From JACNIV01 sp965370415 (GTDB lineage Bacteria; Cloacimonadota; Cloacimonadia; Cloacimonadales; TCS61): 40,381 nucleotides of DNA. The first letter of the stretch is position 1; each line of letters opens with the position of its first letter. Shown one piece after another: positions 23,237-30,732 of this stretch. The notes under the pieces were generated by a model. It did no database searches and was not told where the DNA came from. It saw only the letters and a program-made list of their open reading frames with translations. The stretch covers positions 1 through 40,381 of the forward strand of contig CBDUTJ010000026.1 of the NCBI GenBank assembly GCA_965370415.1, in the 5' to 3' direction. The position numbers were made by a program, and so were the translations under genes.

Positions 23237-24166
23237 TTACCTATTCCGATCAGTTGCAATAAGACATCCAACAGCAATTGAATAAAGCTTGGTCTTTTCA
23301 CTATCTCCGCGGGAAGAAAGCATTGCTGGAGCTATAGTTCCGGCAATATAACTGGCAGCTTCGGCGTGAACGAGTTTGGTGAGAGTTTTATAAAAAATAT
23401 TTGATGCTTCCAATTGTGGAAAGACAAGGCAGTCGGCATCACCGGCAACATTACTTTTTATGCCTTTAACCATAACGCTATCAGGGTCGATGGCAACATC
23501 AATAGCAAGTGGTCCATCGATATCAGCATCTTTTATTTGTCCTCTATCTCCCATTTTGGCAATTATTGCAGCATCTGCGCTTGAATCGAATAATGGATTT
23601 GATTTCTCCGTGAAGGATAAGATAGCAACTTTAGGTCTCTTTATTCCCAGATTATGAGCAGTATAAACAAGATAATTGGTTATGGCAATTTTCTGTTGAA
23701 TTGTAGGCAGAGGGATAAAAGCTGCATCACTGATTATAAGCAGTTTATGATAAGTTGGAATTTCAAAAATAGCTACATGAGCAAGTACAGCATTTGGTTT
23801 CATCAATCCGTTTTTCTTATCAATAATGCATTTTATGTAATTATCGGAAGATATCAGACCTTTCATCAAAATATCTGCTTTCTTCTTCCTGATCAATTCG
23901 ACTGCTTTCATACCGGATTTTAGTTCGTCAGGCTCGTGTATGATTTTGAATTTTTTCCAATTGATCTTATTCTTTTTACAGACTTGTTTAATAATCTTCT
24001 CATCACCAACAAGAGTTGCATCAGTTAAACCTATATCATAAGCTTCTTTAACAGACATTATGGAATTGATATCATGCGCATAAGCAACTACAACTCTTTT
24101 TTTAGGCTTATTTTTTGATCTTTTTTTTGCGATTTCAATTAGCTGGTTAAGATGTTTTATTGCCAT
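23237..24166 (-). CDS. Phosphate acyltransferase, phosphate butyryltransferase (Ptb) family, paralogue 2
   Basis: This 309-residue Ptb-family protein is related along its length to the 301-residue one downstream: KADILMKGLISSDNYIKCII, LMKPNAVLAHVAIFEIPTYHK and APAMLSSRGDSEKTKLYSI. The two enzymes probably differ in acyl preference, for instance butyryl- versus branched-chain acyl-CoA. The start has a CGGAGAG site and lies 59 nt after a TTGACA. The N-terminal third is lysine-rich. Confidence 0.87.
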   Translation of the reverse strand: MAIKHLNQLIEIAKKRSKNKPKKRVVVAYAHDINSIMSVKEAYDIGLTDATLVGDEKIIKQVCKKNKINWKKFKIIHEPDELKSGMKAVELIRKKKADILMKGLISSDNYIKCIIDKKNGLMKPNAVLAHVAIFEIPTYHKLLIISDAAFIPLPTIQQKIAITNYLVYTAHNLGIKRPKVAILSFTEKSNPLFDSSADAAIIAKMGDRGQIKDADIDGPLAIDVAIDPDSVMVKGIKSNVAGDADCLVFPQLEASNIFYKTLTKLVHAEAASYIAGTIAPAMLSSRGDSEKTKLYSIAVGCLIATDRNR

Positions 24167-24224
24167 TTTCTCTCCGATCTTTTCTCTTATTTTTCTTTAG
24201 CAAAATTTCTTTGATGAACTCTAA

Positions 24225-24230
24225 TGTCAA
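24225..24230 (-). promoter_or_regulatory. Possible -35 element ahead of phosphate butyryltransferase 2
   Basis: TTGACA on the minus strand, 58 nt upstream of the ATG at 24166. The -10 at 17 nt spacing (AATTTT) is weak. The position fits a promoter for the ptb-cupin-ptb unit. Confidence 0.35.
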
Positions 24231-24291
24231 GCAAATAAGAAAAATTGCTTTCTTATGCATAAAATAGCATTAAATCGACTATATTTTTTAT

Positions 24292-24490
24292 CAGATTTGC
24301 TCCGCAGCGAAGCGTGGAGCGAGAATGACAAAACTCTTCGCAATTCTCGATTCACACTCTCTTCGTTCGCTGCGAATCAAGTCTTGCTTTTTTAGACTTG
24401 CTCCGCAGAGAAGCGTGGAGCGAGGATGACAAATTCAACGCAATTCTCGATTCACACTCTTTTCATTCGCTGCGAATCAAGTCTTGCTTA
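24292..24490. repeat. Two tandem copies of a 101-bp-period palindromic repeat beside the RAYT gene
   Basis: The 321-bp gap 24167-24487 is mostly repeat. Units start at 24293 and 24394 and contain TTGCTCCGCAGCGAAGCGTG, a CGAGAATGAC...ATTCTCG stem, GATTCACACTCT and GCTGCGAATCAAGTCTTGC. GCTCC/GGAGC and GATTC/GAATC pairs make small hairpins, as in REP/BIME elements. The second copy runs into the stop codon of the transposase gene at 24488. Confidence 0.8.
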
Positions 24491-25075
24491 GTTTTGTTCA
24501 TAATCAATTAATAAGTCAGTAAATGCTTTCTCATCAAAATATTTTTGGTACTCCTCAATCTTTAAGCTGTAATTTTCAAAATCATCAGGATAAGTTTCTA
24601 ATAATAATTTGGAATAAAGCACTCCTTGTCGTTTACCCAGATATTCTAAATAATTTGAATATTCCCAATTCTCTAAATTTTCAACCAGACCTGCTTTTAA
24701 GGGATTATTATGGATATATTTACATAACAATATCAAATACGAATCATATGTTATTAGTTTATCTTGTAATCGGTCTTGTAATAATTTACCCTTTAATTGA
24801 TACTTTGAATTATAATGCAGTGCATATGATGTGAGTGTATCATTAAAGATTCTGTATAATGGTTTATCTGAATTTTGTTTTAAACAAAAATGAAAATGAT
24901 TTGGCATTAAACAGTAAGCGTAAACTTCACATGGATATTTTATTATGTTCTTCTCAAACTTTGTAAGAAAATACAAATAATCATCGTTTGTTTTGAATAA
25001 TAATTTTCCTTGGGGAGTTTTGTTATAAAAATGAAAAATTGCTCCTTCTACGAATTCTTCTTTTTTACATTTCAT
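24488..25075 (-). CDS. REP-associated tyrosine transposase (RAYT, IS200-like Y1 family)
   Basis: This 195-residue protein has the HUH motif in YCLMPNHFHFCLKQ (His60 and His62) and the catalytic-Tyr segment KYIHNNPLKAGLVEN (Tyr120). These are hallmarks of TnpA_REP/RAYT proteins, which act on palindromic REP repeats. The ATG at 25075, with an AGAGGAA site, is preferred to a TTG 3 nt upstream. Copies of a palindromic repeat lie on both sides (24292-24490 and 25096-25170), as expected for a RAYT and its substrates. The frame is intact. Confidence 0.9.
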   Translation of the reverse strand: MKCKKEEFVEGAIFHFYNKTPQGKLLFKTNDDYLYFLTKFEKNIIKYPCEVYAYCLMPNHFHFCLKQNSDKPLYRIFNDTLTSYALHYNSKYQLKGKLLQDRLQDKLITYDSYLILLCKYIHNNPLKAGLVENLENWEYSNYLEYLGKRQGVLYSKLLLETYPDDFENYSLKIEEYQKYFDEKAFTDLLIDYEQN

Positions 25076-25095
25076 CAATTAATTTCCTCTTTTGT

Positions 25096-25170
25096 CAGAC
25101 TTGCTCCGCAGCAAAGCGTGGAGCGAAGATGACAAAACTCCTCGCAACTATCGATTCACACTCTCTTCAT
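25096..25170. repeat. Truncated third copy of the RAYT-associated repeat
   Basis: This copy matches the first three quarters of the 24292-24490 units (CAGACTTGCTCCGCAGCAAA to CGATTCACACTCTCTTCAT) and then stops abruptly at TTGTTATAGGAC, the left end of an inverted-repeat-bounded segment. The break suggests the segment inserted into, or deleted part of, this repeat. Confidence 0.75.
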
Positions 25171-25171
25171 T

Positions 25172-25188
25172 GTTATAGGACGTAAATA
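25172..25188 (+). repeat. Left inverted repeat of a 1.18 kb segment
   Basis: GTTATAGGACGTAAATA here is matched in inverted orientation by TATTTTATGTCCTATAAC at 26330-26347. The outer ten bases are identical. Confidence 0.55.
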
Positions 25189-25221
25189 TTTGCTAATAAG
25201 AATATTGGAATAAATAAAAAA

Positions 25222-25812
25222 TTATAATGGCTTATAGTGCATTTTCATAAACATAGCTACTTCTTGATTATAAGCCTCCATAGCGGATTTAAAATCATTA
25301 AAAGAAATATTATCAACTTGAACTTCACAAGTTTTTTGATAAGATTCTAACTCATCCCAACCCATTAAACCACCAGCTGCAAAAAAAAGAAGCTTGATAT
25401 TTAATATTGAATGCCAAATATATGTAAATTCTAACTCTTCAATCATTTTTATATTACCATTTGATGCTTTTTTGGCTATATTTTTGTATACTCTATAATC
25501 AAGTATTCCAATAATTGGATTTAGGTTCAAACTATATTCAAGATTAGCCCTAACTTTATTCAATTGAATATTTCTGCATTTATCATCAATATAATCAAAA
25601 GCGTCTCTAAAATTGTTAAATTTTGCTTTTCTTTGTCCCCCAAATGGTTTTTCATATGATTTTATAACTTCCTCCCAGATAATTTCAGTTTGTTTGATTT
25701 CATAGAACATATTGATGACAATCTTTCCTGGATATTCAAACTCAGTGTATCTATTTCTCCAATCCAAAATTTTATTAACAGCTGTTTGATAGAGTTGATT
25801 TAAAATTTCCAT
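25222..25812 (-). CDS. Unrecognised protein A of the inverted-repeat-bounded segment
   Basis: A 196-residue protein that I do not recognise. It appears soluble and mainly helical, with aromatic-rich stretches (EFEYPGKIVINMFYEIKQTE) and a short hydrophobic segment IKLLFFAAGGLMGW around 145-158 that is too short for a confident membrane anchor. No signal peptide or catalytic motif is visible. A GGAG site precedes the ATG by about 12 nt. It follows the 151-residue gene by 42 nt, and the two form a pair inside the inverted repeats. Confidence 0.7.
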   Translation of the reverse strand: MEILNQLYQTAVNKILDWRNRYTEFEYPGKIVINMFYEIKQTEIIWEEVIKSYEKPFGGQRKAKFNNFRDAFDYIDDKCRNIQLNKVRANLEYSLNLNPIIGILDYRVYKNIAKKASNGNIKMIEELEFTYIWHSILNIKLLFFAAGGLMGWDELESYQKTCEVQVDNISFNDFKSAMEAYNQEVAMFMKMHYKPL

Positions 25813-25854
25813 ATCTCAGTTTTACTCCTATATATTTTTTATTTATTTAAAATC

Positions 25855-26310
25855 TCATTTTTGATAAAGAAATTTAAATGTTCTGCACCTATATTCATTT
25901 TTCCTTAAAGCACCAATAGATATAACAGTTGTATTCAGTAAGTTTCTTAAATATCCTTCGAAATCCCAATCAAGCATATTATTTTCAATTAAGTAATCTT
26001 GCCGATCCATTGGTAATGCAACAAAACATAAAAATAACTTACTATCTTGATCTATGAGGTTCTCAAGAGTTTCTTTTTCAAAACCATTACACGCTGTATT
26101 GCCTACACGTCCAAATGCAAAGCGATCTTGTACAAGGGTGTTTTTTTTAAGCAAATTATAACCAAGATAAACATTTTTTAAAGAATGATTCTCTTTAATA
26201 TTTTTTTGCAATTGAAGCATTAATTCATCTAATTCTGAATCTTTTGGATTCCTATCAATAAAATCTTCAAAATTAGAAACATTACTGGAAAAAACATCAA
26301 AAATTCCCAT
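25855..26310 (-). CDS. Unrecognised protein B of the inverted-repeat-bounded segment
   Basis: A 151-residue protein that I do not recognise. It begins MGIFDVFSSNVSNFEDFI, has an acidic helical N-terminal third and a basic, Cys-containing C-terminus (RKNEYRCRTFKFLYQK). A GGGAG site lies 8 nt before the ATG. It is the first gene of a two-gene unit and sits close to the right inverted repeat. No domain, toxin or nuclease signature is seen. Confidence 0.68.
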   Translation of the reverse strand: MGIFDVFSSNVSNFEDFIDRNPKDSELDELMLQLQKNIKENHSLKNVYLGYNLLKKNTLVQDRFAFGRVGNTACNGFEKETLENLIDQDSKLFLCFVALPMDRQDYLIENNMLDWDFEGYLRNLLNTTVISIGALRKNEYRCRTFKFLYQK

Positions 26311-26329
26311 TTAATATCTCCCATCAATT

Positions 26330-26347
26330 TATTTTATGTCCTATAAC
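26330..26347 (-). repeat. Right inverted repeat of a 1.18 kb segment
   Basis: TATTTTATGTCCTATAAC is the inverted partner of 25172-25188, allowing one mismatch and one gap over 17-18 nt. No clear target-site duplication was found outside the pair. Confidence 0.55.
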
Positions 26348-26454
26348 GATCAAGAGCAACAAACAATCGTTTAGCTAAAGCAGGAACTGGCTTGTGCCAT
26401 GGAAATAAACTGAGAATGTATCCCGGTATGTGGTGCATTGTTGTGTGCAGTTTT

Positions 26455-26982
26455 TCATTTTTCAATATCTCTTAGGTATTCTTTTGCTAATTTGATTGCG
26501 AGTCCTTTTAATTCTTTAATTGTAAATACAATTTCAAAATCCTTTTTCCCATTATTTTCATTCCACAACCCTACACCGACCCAAAGTTTATTTTTATTGA
26601 TTCCATAAATATTCTGATGGGCTATTCCATTTCGGATTTTATTTATAAACCATAATTTGTCTTTGCCGATGAGTTCTTCTTTATGCCCGACATTTAAGCA
26701 TAATTTTGTTAAATCAGTATCAGTAAAATCTTGCTGTATACTTTTTGAATTAATAAATCCAATTTTACTTGGTATCATATTAAGGAATGATTCATCTATA
26801 GTTTTTTTAATTATTCTTCTTTTTCTTTTTTCATTCTCAGAAATAGCAATAATCAAACCTAAAAGACAATTCATTAGGAATGTTACTTCTCTATCTTCTT
26901 TTTCAAATTTTTTATAATTGTTTTCAAGTATTTCTTTTGTTCTCTTTATTATATCTATTGAATATTTATTTATTTCTCCCAT
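26455..26982 (-). CDS. HEPN-like protein
   Basis: A 175-residue soluble protein with Arg117-Asn-Gly-Ile-Ala-His122 in FINKIRNGIAHQN, fitting the R-x4-6-H catalytic motif of HEPN RNases, inside a helical protein of HEPN size. The pattern recalls HEPN families carried on plasmids and in defence loci. An upstream helix rich in charged residues (EKRKRRIIKKTIDES) and a C-terminal helix complete the expected fold. A GGAG site precedes the ATG. No MNT partner gene is adjacent. The call rests on one motif and general layout. Confidence 0.5.
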   Translation of the reverse strand: MGEINKYSIDIIKRTKEILENNYKKFEKEDREVTFLMNCLLGLIIAISENEKRKRRIIKKTIDESFLNMIPSKIGFINSKSIQQDFTDTDLTKLCLNVGHKEELIGKDKLWFINKIRNGIAHQNIYGINKNKLWVGVGLWNENNGKKDFEIVFTIKELKGLAIKLAKEYLRDIEK

Positions 26983-27085
26983 TTGGTTTCTCCTTAATTA
27001 AAACTTACACACAATTTAAGTGCCCCAATCCTTATTCTTTCAATACTTCATAATTCATTAATTAATTCCAAATTCACCCAAGGAG

Positions 27086-28279
27086 CTAATTCTTTCTTTT
27101 ATATTCTTCTAATCCTTTCCTCAGGATATTCATCGCTTTTTGCAGGTCATTTTCATTGAGTACATAAGCAATTCTAATTTCATTTTTTCCAATTCCTGAG
27201 CTTGCATAAAATCCCTGAGCTGGAGCGAACATAACAGTTTCATTATCTATTGAGAAATCTTCTAATAACCATCTGGCAAAATCTTCAGCGTCTTCTATCG
27301 GGAGTTTGGCGATTATATAAAATGCACCTTTTGGTTTTATACAAACTATTCCATCAATTTTCCGGAGGTCATCATAAACTATATTTCTACGTTTATCGTA
27401 CTCTTCTAAAATTGTCTTGAAATATTCTTCTTCAATATCTATGCAGGCGTTTGCTGCGAGTTGATCTATTGTGGGTGGACAGAGCCTTGCCTGGGCAAAT
27501 TTTATTACAGATGATATAAGCTCTTCATTTCTTGAAACCAGGCATCCGATCCTGGCACCGCAGGCACTGTATCTTTTGGAAATGCTATCCACCATAATTG
27601 CTTTATCTTCTATACCTTTTATATCCAGGATACTTGTATGAGAAAGACCATCGTATACGAACTCACGGTAAACTTCGTCTGATATAATAAAAAGGTTATG
27701 TTCTTTTGCGATTTCTGCCACATTTTCCAGATCCTCTTTTAAATATACAGCTCCCGTTGGGTTTCCGGGATTGCACAGTATAATTGCCTTTGTTCGGGGA
27801 GTTATAAGTGATTCGATTTTTTCATTGGAAGGAAGTCTGAAGCCTTGTTCTGCATAAGTTGTTAAGGGAATTATTTTCACACCGGTCATAGTGGAAAAGC
27901 CATTGTAGTTTGTATAGAATGGTTCGGGAATGATTATCTCATCACCATGATTACAGGTAGCCAGCATGGCAAAAATAATCGCTTCCGAGCCAGCTGTGGT
28001 TACTATTATATCGTCAACATCAAGAGCTATACCATGTCTGCCATAATATTTTACCAGGTTCTCGCGATAGATCTCCAAACCCTGAGAAGGTCCATATGCC
28101 AAGACTTTTTCATGATAATTAGCATAAACATCCAGCATTTCTTTGGGTGTTTCAATATCCGGTTGACCGATATTCAAATGGTAAATTTTAATACCTCTTT
28201 TTTTAGCTGCATTGGCAAAAGGCATCAACTTCCTGATAGGAGATGCCTGCACATTAATTGCTCTATTTGAAAGTTTCAT
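27086..28279 (-). CDS. PLP-dependent aminotransferase, class I/II (aspartate aminotransferase-like)
   Basis: This 397-residue aminotransferase has Asn170 in CNPGNPTG, Asp201-x2-Tyr204 (DEVYREF), the Schiff-base Lys235 in DSISKRYSACGARIG and a late substrate-carboxylate Arg in NEIRIAYV. The start MKLSNRAINVQASPIRKLMP is typical of aspartate/aromatic/alanine-type enzymes. It could supply 2-oxo acids from amino acids for the catabolic genes, but the substrate cannot be read by eye. Its ATG overlaps the stop of the acyltransferase gene (ATGA). Confidence 0.9.
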   Translation of the reverse strand: MKLSNRAINVQASPIRKLMPFANAAKKRGIKIYHLNIGQPDIETPKEMLDVYANYHEKVLAYGPSQGLEIYRENLVKYYGRHGIALDVDDIIVTTAGSEAIIFAMLATCNHGDEIIIPEPFYTNYNGFSTMTGVKIIPLTTYAEQGFRLPSNEKIESLITPRTKAIILCNPGNPTGAVYLKEDLENVAEIAKEHNLFIISDEVYREFVYDGLSHTSILDIKGIEDKAIMVDSISKRYSACGARIGCLVSRNEELISSVIKFAQARLCPPTIDQLAANACIDIEEEYFKTILEEYDKRRNIVYDDLRKIDGIVCIKPKGAFYIIAKLPIEDAEDFARWLLEDFSIDNETVMFAPAQGFYASSGIGKNEIRIAYVLNENDLQKAMNILRKGLEEYKRKN

Positions 28280-28878
28280 TTTATCCTCTTTTTATTTAAT
28301 TCATCCATTGCTTTCTGAACTTCCTGCACTTTTGCTTTGATCTCATCTTTGGAATTAACAAAGATCGGTTCACCGTACGTTACAAATACCTGGCTGAACA
28401 ATTTTGGCAGACGGAATCTGTCCCACGAATTAAAGATCTTTTCCCATCTGATATCTACAGCAATCGGGATGATAGGTTTCCCTGTAAAATAGGATAAAAA
28501 AACAACTCCATTTTTAACCTTTTCGCCTGGACCTTTTGGACCATCAGGCGTGATGGCAATACAGTGATCTTTTGATAGTTTAACCAGTTTTTTCATTGCC
28601 GAACTTCCACCACGGCGGGATGAACCCCGGGATGTAAGATAGCCTAATGCATGTGCAGGACCTGCTATCAGGTCACCATCCTTTGAATTGGAAATTAAGA
28701 TCACTGCTTTTTCAAATTTATGCAGGAATAAAAGTGGGATCATATTCCTATGCCAGAAAGCGTAAATTACATTGCCTTCCGGTGGGGGAGTTCGCAATTT
28801 ATAACGTAATGTGCTTCCCAAAATAAGAACAAATAATGCAACTGAATATTTTTCCAGGAAAAAGAGAATTTTACGCAT
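28276..28878 (-). CDS. DUF374 lysophospholipid acyltransferase-family protein
   Basis: This 200-residue protein matches the DUF374 acyltransferase family: an N-terminal hydrophobic helix (ILFFLEKYSVALFVLILG), then YAFWHRNMIPLLF with the conserved His, SRGSSRRGGSSAM, and the AITPDGPKGP motif. The start is placed at the ATG at 28878 (MRKILFF), 8 nt inside the end of lpxB; a longer upstream frame would be shadowed by lpxB. It probably acylates a lipid A or phospholipid precursor at the inner membrane. The lpxB neighbour supports an envelope lipid role. Confidence 0.88.
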   Translation of the reverse strand: MRKILFFLEKYSVALFVLILGSTLRYKLRTPPPEGNVIYAFWHRNMIPLLFLHKFEKAVILISNSKDGDLIAGPAHALGYLTSRGSSRRGGSSAMKKLVKLSKDHCIAITPDGPKGPGEKVKNGVVFLSYFTGKPIIPIAVDIRWEKIFNSWDRFRLPKLFSQVFVTYGEPIFVNSKDEIKAKVQEVQKAMDELNKKRIK

Positions 28879-30007
28879 ATAACATTCTCTCGATGATGTT
28901 TGCTGTTTCAACCGATGTAGATCGGCTGCCGAGCACTTCATGCAGATTTTTCAATTCTGAAGTGATCCTATCATATTCTTCAGGTGACTCAAGGATAGAC
29001 GTTGCCATATTATAAATCTGTTCACCACTGGCTTCATCCTGGATCAGCTCGGGGACAATGTCTTTATCCAGCACAATATTGGGTAAACCGATACGACCGA
29101 TCTTAATGAATCGCTTTCCCAGTTCATACGATGATTTGCTGGTTTTATACACGATTACAAATGGTGTGCCTGTATAAGCCGTTTCAATGGTTGCTGTGCC
29201 GGAAGTCACTACAAGTAGATCACAGTGTTTCATCATCTCATAGTTCTGGTGTTCAATGGTCTTTATGTTTTTTACACCGCTTATCTGAATTATTTTTTTC
29301 AAAAGCCTGTTGGATACAGTAGGAGCTTTTGAGATAAGGAATTCATATTTGGAATGATCGATTTTTTTTATTACTTTCAGAAATTCAGGAAGCATGTTTT
29401 TTATCTCGATATTTCTGCTTCCGGGCAGGAAACCGATCCATTTCTTATCTTGTGCTAAAGAGTTATTTTTTGCCATTTCATCCCGCGAGAGTTTAACTTC
29501 GATCTCTTCTGCAATGGGATGACCTACATAGGTTGCTTTGATGAGATGTGTTTCAAAATATTTTCCTTCGAATGGTAAAATATAAGCAATGTGATCTGTA
29601 TATTTTCTTAGTTTGAATATTCTATTATATCTCCAGGCCCAGAACTGCGGACAGATGAAATACAGAACAGGAATATTCATTTTGGATGCCATTTTTGCTA
29701 TTCGCATGTTAAGACCGGGATAATCTACCAAAACTACCAGATCGGGGGGAGTGGTGGAAAATATCTCTTTTATTTTTTTCTCTACTTTCAGGAAAAAAGA
29801 GATGTGTTTCACTACTTCGATGAAACCCATCACCGAAAAGCGCTGGAAAGGAAAGACCGGTTGAAATCCGTATGCTTCCATCTTGCTTCCACCAATACCA
29901 AAGTTATCAATTTGAAGTTCCCGTTTTTTCAGTTCCTTTAGAACGATGGAAGCATGCAGGTCACCGGAATTTTCACCGGCTATCCAGAAGATTTTTTTAT
30001 TACTCAT
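28871..30007 (-). CDS. lpxB: Lipid-A-disaccharide synthase
   Basis: This 378-residue glycosyltransferase joins UDP-diacylglucosamine and lipid X to form the lipid A disaccharide. It begins KKIFWIAGENSGDLHASIVL, contains FPFQRFSVMGFIEVV, VLVDYPGLNMRIAK, CPQFWAWRYNRIFKL, FLPGSRNIEIKNMLPEFL and CDLLVVTSGTATIETAY, all family hallmarks. Its presence shows the organism makes lipid A and so has a Gram-negative outer membrane. Confidence 0.95.
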   Translation of the reverse strand: MSNKKIFWIAGENSGDLHASIVLKELKKRELQIDNFGIGGSKMEAYGFQPVFPFQRFSVMGFIEVVKHISFFLKVEKKIKEIFSTTPPDLVVLVDYPGLNMRIAKMASKMNIPVLYFICPQFWAWRYNRIFKLRKYTDHIAYILPFEGKYFETHLIKATYVGHPIAEEIEVKLSRDEMAKNNSLAQDKKWIGFLPGSRNIEIKNMLPEFLKVIKKIDHSKYEFLISKAPTVSNRLLKKIIQISGVKNIKTIEHQNYEMMKHCDLLVVTSGTATIETAYTGTPFVIVYKTSKSSYELGKRFIKIGRIGLPNIVLDKDIVPELIQDEASGEQIYNMATSILESPEEYDRITSELKNLHEVLGSRSTSVETANIIERMLYA

Positions 30008-30008
30008 T

Positions 30009-30722
30009 TTAATTATCCAGGTCCTCGAACATCCATTCTATTTTGGAGAGCTTGTTACTATCCAGCGTGAAGTTAATATAGTTGGCAAAATTATCCAGGA
30101 TGATCAGCGCATTTACATTGGCATCTTTACCTTTAATAAAAGACAGTCTTTTATAAAATGCCAGATTGACTGTATGGATCTCTTTATAATCGTTCATCAA
30201 GCTTTGCAATTCCCAATCTGGCTCCAGCCCTTTTCTCTTACGGAAATATTGTTTTACCAGGTACATCGAAACAGCTCTATAGATAGTCTCTTCGATATTA
30301 GCGAAGGGGAGATGAAAACGAACCATAGGTTTTAATTTATCAAGGATGGGACAACCGGATGTTACCATTATTATTCCCAACATGGAACTGACGCCTTTCT
30401 GCAAACTGGTTTTTTTGCTGTATTCACGTTCCTCTGTTTCCAGCTGGATATCTACTTCTTCAAAAGAAGAAGAATCTTTAAAGAATTCTGTGATCTGCAC
30501 AATATTGGCAGCTACAGGGCAATATTTATGTTCTTCCTTTTTCAAAGTGCAATTCGAACACTGACTAAATTCCAGGTTTGCCCAGGTTGGCAATTTTCCG
30601 TAGGGTTCATGGGTGAATTCCAGGGTACGTGAATGCAATTTGATGCGAAATTCTTTTTTGGGACCATTATCCTGAATGAAATAGTAAATAAATTTCAAAA
30701 ACTCTTTTCTACCATTTTCCAT
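30009..30722 (-). CDS. Conserved cysteine-containing protein (DUF6901-like)
   Basis: A 237-residue soluble protein with a likely metal or cluster site: Cys-x2-Cys (QCSNCTL) followed by YCPVAANI, a motif spacing that recurs in a family recognised only as a DUF (recalled as DUF6901). Later conserved-looking blocks are SSMLGIIMVTSGCPILDKLK, PMVRFHLPFANIEETIYRAV and DANVNALIILDNFA. The function is unknown. It precedes lpxB by one nucleotide, but a link with lipid A is not implied by the sequence. Confidence 0.7.
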   Translation of the reverse strand: MENGRKEFLKFIYYFIQDNGPKKEFRIKLHSRTLEFTHEPYGKLPTWANLEFSQCSNCTLKKEEHKYCPVAANIVQITEFFKDSSSFEEVDIQLETEEREYSKKTSLQKGVSSMLGIIMVTSGCPILDKLKPMVRFHLPFANIEETIYRAVSMYLVKQYFRKRKGLEPDWELQSLMNDYKEIHTVNLAFYKRLSFIKGKDANVNALIILDNFANYINFTLDSNKLSKIEWMFEDLDN

Positions 30723-30732
30723 AATTCACTCC

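Noticed and set aside
26341..26450. Possible integron attC site (CTATAAC ... GTTGTGT)
   Set aside because: The core boxes do not fit the consensus, the arms do not fold into a clean attC hairpin, the matching end at 25172 is in opposite orientation and no integrase is present. Inverted terminal repeats explain the pattern more simply.
28879..28941. Longer N-terminus of the DUF374 protein
   Set aside because: It would lie within lpxB in another frame; the ATG at 28878 gives the expected start.
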